A stretch of DNA of 60,055 bases from Paenibacillus allorhizosphaerae (lineage in GTDB: Bacteria > Bacillota > Bacilli > Paenibacillales > NBRC-103111): contig NZ_CAJVCE010000031.1 in the NCBI RefSeq assembly GCF_910594985.1, forward strand, positions 1 to 60,055. Reading direction: 5' to 3'. Positions within the stretch are counted from its first letter, which is position 1. Each line of letters opens with the position of its first letter. The translations under genes and the position numbers were made by a program. Below are positions 53,562 to 60,055 of the stretch, one piece after another. A model generated the notes under the pieces. That model had not been told where the DNA came from, did no database searches, and worked only from the letters and a program-made list of their open reading frames with translations.

Positions 53562-54929
53562 TTATAGTAAAGCAGCCGAAAGCGCTTCGGCTACCGTATT
53601 GACGCCGATAATTTCAATGCCTGCCGGGGGAGCCCAGCCTTTCAAGCTTTTTTGCGGCACAATCACCCGCTTGAAGCCAAGCTTTTGCGCTTCGCGCACG
53701 CGTTGGTCGACTCTGGATACGCCGCGTACTTCTCCGGTCAAACCGACTTCGCCGAAGACGACGTCATACGGCTGCGTAGGCTGTTCACGAAAGCTGGACG
53801 CAATGCTCACCGCTACCGCCAAATCGACCGCTGGTTCATCGAGTTTGACCCCGCCGGCAATATTCAGGTAAGCATCCTGATTTTGCAGGAACATTCCCAT
53901 TCGTTTTTCTAAAACGGCAATAATGAGCGATAAACGATTATGATCGAACCCGGTCGCCATGCGGCGCGGCGAAGGAAAATTCGTCGTCGAAACGAGCGCC
54001 TGCAGCTCTACGAGCACCGGACGGGTTCCCTCCATACTGGCAACGACTGTTGATCCGGATACGCCTAGCGGACGTTCGGACAAGAATAGCTCGGACGGAT
54101 TATTGACTTCGACCAATCCGATTTCCTGCATCTCGAAAATGCCGATTTCGTTCGTCGAGCCGAAGCGGTTTTTGACCGCGCGCAATAAACGGTACGAATG
54201 GTGCCGCTCGCCTTCGAAATAAAGCACGCAATCGACCATATGTTCGAGCATACGGGGACCGGCAATCGCCCCTTCTTTAGTAACATGACCAACAACTACC
54301 GTTGCAATGCCTTTGATTTTGGCGATCCGCATAAAATGACCGGTGCACTCCCGCACTTGGGAAACGCTGCCCGGCGCTGAAGTGACAGCCGGATGGTATA
54401 CCGTTTGAATCGAATCGATCACGACAAAATCAGGGCCGATCTCATCGATCGCCGCTTCGATGTGCTCCACATTCGTTTCGCTAAGAACGAATAACAGGGG
54501 AGAAACCACTTGAAGCCGGTCGGCCCGAAGCTTCGTTTGTCTAACGGACTCTTCTCCGGAGATGTAAAGAACTTTCAGCTGCTGCTTCGTAAGCTCAAAC
54601 GATGTTTGCAGCAGCAACGTTGACTTGCCGATCCCGGGATCGCCTCCGACCAGAATAAGCGAGCCCGGGACGATGCCGCCGCCCAGCACGCGGTTAAGCT
54701 CCTTATTGTCCGTAACAATTCGCTGCTCTTCACTGCTCTCTATGTTTATGATCGAAACCGGCTTTTCTTTCTTCTTGGAAAAGGAAGTGTGCAGCCCCTG
54801 GCTTTTGCTGACAGTTTCTACTTCTTCCACAAAACTGTTCCATGCATGACAGCCTGGGCATTTTCCGAGCCATTTGGGGGACTCGTAGCCGCACTGCTGA
54901 CAAAAAAATTTGGTTTTCGTTTTTACCAT
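53562..54929 (-). CDS. radA: DNA repair protein RadA (Sms)
   Basis: A 455-residue RecA-like helicase. An N-terminal C4 zinc finger (CQQCG...CPGC), Walker A GGDPGIGKST (about 95-104), the RadA motif KNRFGSTNEIGIFEM and a C-terminal Lon-like domain are present. It acts in recombination branch migration and, in Bacillus, modulates DisA, encoded next. ATG 54927-54929 follows AGGAG; an earlier TTG overlaps that site. Confidence 0.95.
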   Translation of the reverse strand: MVKTKTKFFCQQCGYESPKWLGKCPGCHAWNSFVEEVETVSKSQGLHTSFSKKKEKPVSIINIESSEEQRIVTDNKELNRVLGGGIVPGSLILVGGDPGIGKSTLLLQTSFELTKQQLKVLYISGEESVRQTKLRADRLQVVSPLLFVLSETNVEHIEAAIDEIGPDFVVIDSIQTVYHPAVTSAPGSVSQVRECTGHFMRIAKIKGIATVVVGHVTKEGAIAGPRMLEHMVDCVLYFEGERHHSYRLLRAVKNRFGSTNEIGIFEMQEIGLVEVNNPSELFLSERPLGVSGSTVVASMEGTRPVLVELQALVSTTNFPSPRRMATGFDHNRLSLIIAVLEKRMGMFLQNQDAYLNIAGGVKLDEPAVDLAVAVSIASSFREQPTQPYDVVFGEVGLTGEVRGVSRVDQRVREAQKLGFKRVIVPQKSLKGWAPPAGIEIIGVNTVAEALSAALL

Positions 54930-54995
54930 GTCCAACTCCTGCTTCTACGATCGGTCCTGTATTCCAGAACTGATAAAAAAATTCCACTATTTCTC

Positions 54996-55004
54996 AGTGT
55001 ACCA
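54996..55004 (-). promoter_or_regulatory. Candidate radA-disA promoter
   Basis: An extended -10 TGGTACACT on the minus strand, with a poor -35 (TTCAAA type) upstream. It lies between the clpC terminator and radA, so some promoter is expected here. Confidence 0.4.
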
Positions 55005-55044
55005 TTTTGCGCCTGTATTTGAAAACCCATCTCCCTCCAAATAC

Positions 55045-55090
55045 AAAAAAATCCAACCCCCCCGACGTTCATCGGGCGAGGTTGGATTTT
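55045..55090 (-). terminator. Terminator after clpC
   Basis: AAAATCCAACC (55048-55058) pairs with GGTTGGATTTT (55080-55090), and an inner CCCGA/TCGGG pair extends the stem. The minus-strand end is T-rich. It starts ten bases after the clpC stop. Confidence 0.92.
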
Positions 55091-55100
55091 ACTATTACGC

Positions 55101-57539
55101 TTACGACGTTACTTCTTGCGTTCGTTCAACGACAAGCTCTCCGTCTTTCTCGTCAATCGTCAGCTTGTCGCCTTTGGCAATATTGCCGCGAAGCAATTCT
55201 TCGGACAGACGGTCCTCGATGTGCTTCTGGATCGCTCGGCGCAGCGGTCTTGCACCGAATGCCGGATCGTAGCCTTCCTTCGCCAGGAACGCTTTCGCCG
55301 CGTCGGTCAGAAGGAAATCGACATCTTGTTCTTTCAGACGCTTGCGCAAATCGTCGGCCATCAGCGTCACGATTTCGGCGATATGCTTCTCATCGAGCGA
55401 ATGGAAAACAATGATTTCGTCGATCCGGTTCAGGAACTCCGGACGGAAGCTCTTTTTAAGCTCGCCCATCACTTTATCCTTCATATTATTATACTCTCGG
55501 CCTGCATCTTGCGCCGCAGTGAAGCCCAGCGTCGTGTTTTTCTTAATGGCTTCCGCCCCGACGTTGGACGTCATGATGATAAGCGTATTGCGGAAGTCTA
55601 CCGTCCGGCCTTTGGAATCGGTCAAACGCCCGTCCTCCAGCACTTGAAGCAGAATGTTGAACACTTCCGGATGCGCTTTTTCAATCTCATCCAGCAGTAC
55701 GACGGAGTATGGCTTGCGGCGAACCTTCTCGGTCAGTTGACCGCCTTCTTCGTAGCCGACATATCCCGGAGGCGCTCCGACCAGACGGGAGGTCGAATGC
55801 TTCTCCATGTACTCCGACATGTCGATACGGATAACCGCATTTTCATCGCCGAACAGCGATTCCGCCAAAGCGCGGGCCAATTCGGTCTTACCTACACCCG
55901 TCGGTCCAAGGAAGATGAACGAACCCATCGGGCGCTTCGGATCTTTCAGTCCCGCTCTTGCCCGGCGAATGGCGCGGCTAACGGCTTTCACCGCTTCGTC
56001 TTGACCGATCACCCGGTCATGCAGGATCGATTCCATCTTAAGTAGCCTTTCGGTTTCTTCCTCGGCCAGCTTCACAACCGGAATTCCTGTCCAGCTTGCT
56101 ACGACCTGGGCAATATCGTCCGGCGTTACTTCGGAATCGGTGCGGCCCTGCTTTTCTTTCCACTCGTTCTTCGTGGAATCAAGCTCTTCGCGCAGTTTTT
56201 GTTCGGTATCCCGCAAGGAAGCCGCTTTTTCGAATTCCTGGCTTTGCACCGCCGCGTCTTTCTCTTTGCGGATGTCGTCCAGGTGGCTTTCCAGCTTCTT
56301 CAAATCTGGCGGTACGGTGTACGAATGAAGCCTTACTTTCGAGCTGGCTTCGTCAATCAAATCGATCGCTTTGTCCGGCAGGAAGCGGTCCGTAATGTAA
56401 CGGTCCGACAAGCGTACCGCTTGCTCGATCGCTTCATCCGTAATTTTTACGCGATGATGCGCCTCATAACGGTCGCGCAAGCCGTGCAAAATTTGAATAG
56501 CTTCTTCCGGAGAAGGCTGATCCACCGTAATCGGTTGGAAACGTCTTTCCAGTGCGGCATCTTTTTCAATATATTTGCGGTATTCGTCAAGCGTCGTCGC
56601 ACCGATGCACTGCAGTTCGCCGCGGGCGAGTGCCGGCTTCAAAATGTTGGAAGCATCGATAGCACCTTCCGCGCCGCCTGCGCCGATGAGCGTGTGCAAC
56701 TCGTCGATGAACAAAATGATGTTCCCGGCTTGACGAATTTCGTCCATAATCTTTTTCAAGCGATCCTCGAATTCGCCGCGGTACTTCGTACCTGCAACGA
56801 CCGAACCCATATCGAGCGTCATTACACGTTTGTCTCGCAGCGTTTCAGGAATTTCGTTGGCGATAATTTTTTGTGCCAGTCCTTCGGCAATCGCCGTTTT
56901 ACCGACACCAGGTTCCCCGATCAGTACCGGGTTGTTCTTGGTACGGCGGCTGAGCACCTGGATTACGCGTTCGATTTCTTTGCTGCGCCCGATCACCGGA
57001 TCGAGGTTTCCTTCTTTTGCATATGCGGTCAGGTCGCGGGCCAAACCATCCAGCGTCGGTGTGTTGACATTGGTCGGGTTTCCATGGTTAGGCGAGACCA
57101 CTTCACTGCTTCCCAGCAGCTGCAGCACTTGCTGGCGTGCTTTGTTCAGGCTCACGCCCAAGTTATTGAGCACGCGAGCGGCAACGCCTTCGCCTTCACG
57201 GATCAAGCCGAGCAAAATATGCTCTGTCCCGACATACGTATGGCCTAGTTTACGGGCTTCGTCCATCGAGAGCTCGATTACTTTTTTTGCTCTTGGCGTG
57301 TAGGCGATATTCGACGGCTGTTCTTGGCCTCTTCCGATGAGCGATTCGACTTCGTCCTGAATTTTCTCGAGACCGAGACCGAGCGCAATGAGCGCCTTCG
57401 CGGCAATTCCCTCGCCTTCCCGGATCAGTCCGAGCAAAATATGTTCAGTTCCAATATTATTGTGGCCCAACCGGACCGCTTCTTCTTGCGCCAAAGACAG
57501 CACCTTTTGTGCACGTTCCGTAAATCTGCCAAACATCAT
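55101..57539 (-). CDS. clpC: ATP-dependent Clp protease ATP-binding subunit ClpC
   Basis: An 812-residue Hsp100 unfoldase. Two N-terminal Clp repeats (each with NIGTEHILLGLIREGEG or a near copy), AAA-1 with Walker A GEPGVGKTAIAEGL, a UVR-like middle domain (about 415-480) and AAA-2 with GPTGVGKTELARAL are present. LGFT near the end of AAA-2 is the kind of loop used for ClpP docking. ATG 57537-57539 follows GGAGG by eight bases. ClpC with McsA/McsB degrades Arg-phosphorylated proteins. Confidence 0.97.
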   Translation of the reverse strand: MMFGRFTERAQKVLSLAQEEAVRLGHNNIGTEHILLGLIREGEGIAAKALIALGLGLEKIQDEVESLIGRGQEQPSNIAYTPRAKKVIELSMDEARKLGHTYVGTEHILLGLIREGEGVAARVLNNLGVSLNKARQQVLQLLGSSEVVSPNHGNPTNVNTPTLDGLARDLTAYAKEGNLDPVIGRSKEIERVIQVLSRRTKNNPVLIGEPGVGKTAIAEGLAQKIIANEIPETLRDKRVMTLDMGSVVAGTKYRGEFEDRLKKIMDEIRQAGNIILFIDELHTLIGAGGAEGAIDASNILKPALARGELQCIGATTLDEYRKYIEKDAALERRFQPITVDQPSPEEAIQILHGLRDRYEAHHRVKITDEAIEQAVRLSDRYITDRFLPDKAIDLIDEASSKVRLHSYTVPPDLKKLESHLDDIRKEKDAAVQSQEFEKAASLRDTEQKLREELDSTKNEWKEKQGRTDSEVTPDDIAQVVASWTGIPVVKLAEEETERLLKMESILHDRVIGQDEAVKAVSRAIRRARAGLKDPKRPMGSFIFLGPTGVGKTELARALAESLFGDENAVIRIDMSEYMEKHSTSRLVGAPPGYVGYEEGGQLTEKVRRKPYSVVLLDEIEKAHPEVFNILLQVLEDGRLTDSKGRTVDFRNTLIIMTSNVGAEAIKKNTTLGFTAAQDAGREYNNMKDKVMGELKKSFRPEFLNRIDEIIVFHSLDEKHIAEIVTLMADDLRKRLKEQDVDFLLTDAAKAFLAKEGYDPAFGARPLRRAIQKHIEDRLSEELLRGNIAKGDKLTIDEKDGELVVERTQEVTS

Positions 57540-57599
57540 GTGTAACACCTCCATAATTGGTCTAGCAATAAAATGAAACTTACTGTGTGATACCCAGGC

Positions 57600-58670
57600 T
57601 CACTCCGCCACTGCGGATATTTTGTCTCGAATCAATTGAGCCCTTCTAATGTCTCTTTCTTCAGCCGTGAGCTTTTCTCCTGCCGACTGCTGCAAAAAAC
57701 CAGGCTGCGTCATGACTAAAAGCTCATTCAACGAGTGAGGGGAGACATTCTTTATAAACCCAAGATCGATGCCAAGACGCACATCGGAGAGCCGCTGCGC
57801 CGCTTCTTTCGAATCCATTATCGCCGCATAGGACAAAATCCCGTATGATCGGCTGACGCGGTCCAAAATTTTTGCTTTCGTCTCATATATTAGCTTTTGA
57901 CGGGCGGCGCGTTCATGCTCGATGATCTGCCTTACGACCCCGTACAGATTATCGATAATTTCTTCCTCGGACTGTCCGAGTGTAATTTGATTCGAGATTT
58001 GAAACAAATTACCAAGCGCTTCGCTCCCTTCACCGTACAACCCTCTTACCGCAAGACCAACCTGCGTAACAGCGGACAAAATGCGATTAATTTGCTGAGT
58101 CAATACGAGTGCCGGCAGGTGAAGCATAACGGATGCCCGAATGCCCGTTCCCACATTGGTAGGACAGCTTGTTTGGTAGCCTCTTTTCTCATCAAAAGCA
58201 TAATTGAGCTGAACTTCGAAGAGGTCGTCAATCTGGTTGGCAAGGTCCCACGCCTCTCTGATCTGAAAACCGGGGCACAAGCATTGTATTCGAAGATGGT
58301 CCTCTTCATTCACCATAATGCTGATCGATTCGTTTTCATTTAAAATAACCGCCCCGTTGCGCGATTCATTGGCCAGTGCAGGACTGATTAAATGTTTCTC
58401 GACAAGTACTCGTTTCTCCAGCTCGTTCAGCTCCGATAGCGTCACAAGACTGAATTTGCTGATCGTGTTTAGTTCCTCGTTCTTTAACACGTCAGCGACC
58501 TGCTCAAGCACTTCCTTGGATTGCTGGTTCGTGGCCAGCATCGGAAAAGGATATGCGCTCAGGTTACGAGCAATACGGATTCGGCTGCTGATGACGATGT
58601 CCGACTCCGGGCCATCCCCTTTCATCCAATCGCTCAGCGCTTGCTGCGTAAAACGGTTTGCTTCCGCCAT
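57600..58670 (-). CDS. mcsB: Protein arginine kinase McsB
   Basis: A 356-residue phosphagen-kinase-fold protein arginine kinase that tags proteins for ClpCP. SSRIRIARNL begins the kinase core, SCPTNVGTGIRASVMLHLPAL is the substrate/nucleotide loop, and YGEGSEALGNLFQISNQITL carries further conserved residues; a C-terminal arginine-rich end follows. ATG 58668-58670 has AGGAGG seven bases upstream. Confidence 0.96.
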   Translation of the reverse strand: MAEANRFTQQALSDWMKGDGPESDIVISSRIRIARNLSAYPFPMLATNQQSKEVLEQVADVLKNEELNTISKFSLVTLSELNELEKRVLVEKHLISPALANESRNGAVILNENESISIMVNEEDHLRIQCLCPGFQIREAWDLANQIDDLFEVQLNYAFDEKRGYQTSCPTNVGTGIRASVMLHLPALVLTQQINRILSAVTQVGLAVRGLYGEGSEALGNLFQISNQITLGQSEEEIIDNLYGVVRQIIEHERAARQKLIYETKAKILDRVSRSYGILSYAAIMDSKEAAQRLSDVRLGIDLGFIKNVSPHSLNELLVMTQPGFLQQSAGEKLTAEERDIRRAQLIRDKISAVAE

Positions 58671-58700
58671 AAGCATTCCTCCTGTCCGCCATATTCCGGG

Positions 58701-59219
58701 CTAGCTTTCGGCCAGCTTCTTTTCCAGATCTTTTATTTGATCTCGGAGCTGTGCCGCTTTCTCGAATTCTTCATTCTCGATACGGACAAGCAGCTCCTTC
58801 TTCATCTGTTCGATTTCGCGTTTATATTTAATTACCCCGCCCGAGCGTTTTGGAACTTTGCCTGTATGAACAATATTTCCATGAACTCTTTTAAAGAGCG
58901 GGTCAAGCTTTTCTCCAAAATGCTTATAGCACTCGCTGCAACCAAAACGCCCCACCTTACTGAACTGGCTATACGTAAGTCCGCAATGTTCGCAGCGGCT
59001 GGGCTGCGATTTGCTCGAAAGCGCGTTGTGCGAAGTCGGATCAAAATCAAGCAGACCGCTGAGCAAGTTATGGATGGAAAACCCGTTAGGCGTGCCGGGG
59101 ATCAGCTCGCCCTTCTCCCTTGCGCAAGATTCGCAAATGTGGAACTCGGTCTTTTCCCCGCCCAAGATCTTTGTGAAATGAAGTGTAGCTTGTTTTTTTC
59201 CGCATTCCTGACAAATCAT
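58701..59219 (-). CDS. mcsA: McsA, activator of the arginine kinase McsB
   Basis: A 172-residue protein with two treble-clef zinc modules (CQECGKKQ...CESCAREKGE and CEHCGLTYSQF...CSECYKHFG) and a C-terminal UVR coiled coil (KKELLVRIENEEFEKAAQLR). It stimulates McsB and affects CtsR release under stress. It follows ctsR after 21 bases. Confidence 0.95.
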   Translation of the reverse strand: MICQECGKKQATLHFTKILGGEKTEFHICESCAREKGELIPGTPNGFSIHNLLSGLLDFDPTSHNALSSKSQPSRCEHCGLTYSQFSKVGRFGCSECYKHFGEKLDPLFKRVHGNIVHTGKVPKRSGGVIKYKREIEQMKKELLVRIENEEFEKAAQLRDQIKDLEKKLAES

Positions 59220-59240
59220 CCGGTTCCCTCCTTGAATGAA

Positions 59241-59705
59241 TCATCGACTGCTTAATAAGGAAATCAGCATTGCTTTCAAAAGCTTGGCACGAATCTCATC
59301 CCTCAAGGGCAGCTTCAATGTCAGCACATCGCGGTTCATGGCGGCCCTCATTAACGATTCTTCCCGATGGGTGATGAATCCGCCCTCCTTCAACTGATAC
59401 AACAGCCCTTCGGAAGCGGATTGATCCATATGGGTACTGATCGTTTGAAAAATATGATCCAGCACCGCACCATGCGAATTCAGCTCGATTTTTTGGATGC
59501 GAATATACCCGCCGCCGCCGCGCTTGCTTTCGACGATGTATCCCTTTTCCAGGGTGAAGCGAGTGCTTATTACATAATTAATCTGCGAAGGAACGCAATT
59601 GAACTGATCCGCCAAATCGTTTCGTTGGATTTCGATGACGCCTTCGGGACTCTGCTGCAAAGTTTGTTTCAAATAGTGCTCGATGATTTCTGAAACATTG
59701 CGCAT
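59241..59705 (-). CDS. ctsR: Transcriptional repressor CtsR
   Basis: A 154-residue class III stress-gene repressor. The winged-helix N-terminus (QFNCVPSQINYVISTRF) and the glycine-rich wing KRGGGGYIRI that senses heat and touches DNA are intact. ATG 59703-59705 follows GGAGG by eight bases. It controls its own operon through the operator at 59733-59754. Confidence 0.96.
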   Translation of the reverse strand: MRNVSEIIEHYLKQTLQQSPEGVIEIQRNDLADQFNCVPSQINYVISTRFTLEKGYIVESKRGGGGYIRIQKIELNSHGAVLDHIFQTISTHMDQSASEGLLYQLKEGGFITHREESLMRAAMNRDVLTLKLPLRDEIRAKLLKAMLISLLSSR

Positions 59706-59732
59706 CAATTCAACCTCCAAAATAGAAGTAAA

Positions 59733-59754
59733 TTGACTTTGACTTTCTTTGACT
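59733..59754 (-). promoter_or_regulatory. CtsR operator
   Basis: Two direct heptads AGTCAAA separated by three bases (59738-59744 and 59748-59754), with a third partial GTCAA abutting at 59733-59737, on the minus strand. They lie just downstream of the -10, so binding would block transcription start. Confidence 0.93.
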
Positions 59755-59762
59755 TTAGATAC

Positions 59763-59790
59763 ATTATAACAGATTTACACAAGATTGCAA
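59763..59790 (-). promoter_or_regulatory. ctsR operon promoter (sigma-A)
   Basis: TTGCAA (59785-59790) and consensus TATAAT (59763-59768) with a 16-bp spacer on the minus strand. Confidence 0.85.
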
Positions 59791-59928
59791 CACCCGACCA
59801 GATGTTATAGTGTTCGGTAAATCGGAGCCGATTTATACTTCGCGTTCCGACGTTTAGCAGCGTTTTGCCGTTACAAATCATGGCTGTTGAACCTCATCCT
59901 TCAGTGCTCTAGTTGTGCATCATATACA
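59791..59928. other. Spacer between the rRNA terminator and ctsR promoter
   Basis: About 140 bases without a gene. AAATCGG-agc-CGATTT (near 59818-59834) is a short palindrome. I see no tRNA or promoter other than that of ctsR. Confidence 0.5.
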
Positions 59929-59968
59929 AAGAAGAGCCTCACTGGATTTCTCCAATGAGGCTCTTCTT
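59925..59968 (-). terminator. rRNA operon terminator
   Basis: A 13-bp perfect stem AAGAAGAGCCTCA (59929-59941) / TGAGGCTCTTCTT (59956-59968), extended inside by TGG/CCA, just after the 5S gene. Confidence 0.9.
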
Positions 59969-59971
59969 GTT

Positions 59972-60055
59972 GCTTGGCGACGTTCTACTCTCCCAGGACC
60001 CTGCGGTCCAAGTACCATCGACGCTGGAAGGCTTAACGTTCGTGTTCGGGATGGG
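59972..60055 (-). rRNA. 5S rRNA, 3' part (partial)
   Basis: The minus strand shows the conserved 5S text CCCATCCCGAACACG and ends in AGAGTAGAACGTCGCCAAGC. The gene continues beyond the right edge. The 3' end is set at GCCAAGC by comparison with Bacillus 5S. Confidence 0.95.

Overview
The window reads as the conserved ribosomal, transcription and translation supercluster of an endospore-forming member of the Bacillales. Paenibacillaceae is my best guess. The reasons are the Bacillus-like gene order, the sporulation genes at the left end (pdaB, kbaA, gerD, cwlD), the McsB/CtsR stress operon, zinc-ribbon forms of S14, L33 and L36, an L24 with a roughly 15-residue N-terminal extension, and a pssA gene between disA and yacL. 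Genus is not resolved from sequence alone. Nearly everything lies on the minus strand; only pdaB and gerD are on the plus strand. The window opens inside the 5' end of a 16S rRNA gene and closes inside the 3' end of a 5S rRNA gene, both on the minus strand, so the cluster sits between two co-oriented rRNA operons.

In the direction of transcription (right to left) the layout is: rRNA terminator; CtsR-controlled ctsR-mcsA-mcsB-clpC; radA-disA; pssA as its own unit; yacL-ispD-ispF-gltX; a cysteine T-box and cysE-cysS-mrnC-rlmB-rae1; sigH; rpmG-secE-nusG-rplK-rplA; the L10-leader unit rplJ-rplL; an RsmC-like methyltransferase; rpoB-rpoC; ybxF-rpsL-rpsG-fusA-tuf; the complete S10-spc-alpha block from rpsJ to rplQ, including secY, adk, map, infA and rpoA; truA; rplM-rpsI; the sulfate assimilation pair cysH-sat; and then cwlD, salA, gerD, kbaA, pdaB, a SpoIIM-like membrane protein and a small unknown gene next to the rRNA promoters.

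Functionally the window joins ribosome construction (about 30 r-proteins, rlmB, mrnC, truA), transcription (rpoA, rpoB, rpoC, nusG, sigH), elongation factors, protein export (secY, secE), aminoacyl-tRNA supply (gltX, cysS), cysteine synthesis (cysH, sat, cysE), protein quality control (mcsA, mcsB, clpC), c-di-AMP and DNA repair (disA, radA) and sporulation or germination. Visible regulation includes a CtsR operator, a Cys T-box, an L10 leader with attenuator, candidate L13 and S10 leaders, many sigma-A promoters and clear intrinsic terminators.

The most unusual signal is a family of about 43-46 bp hairpin elements. It forms a four-copy array between rplL and the RsmC-like gene, a four-copy array between rplK and rplA, and probably a single copy between secY and adk. 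Flanks and outer stem are conserved, while the inner stem changes sequence but keeps its base pairing. Other points are ribosome-binding sites of cwlD and salA buried in inverted repeats that their own candidate promoters would bypass, a LexA-like box inside a plus-strand promoter antisense to sigH, and an intrinsic terminator that begins almost at the start site of the rpmG-secE-nusG promoter. I see no tRNA, insertion sequence, prophage or CRISPR array.
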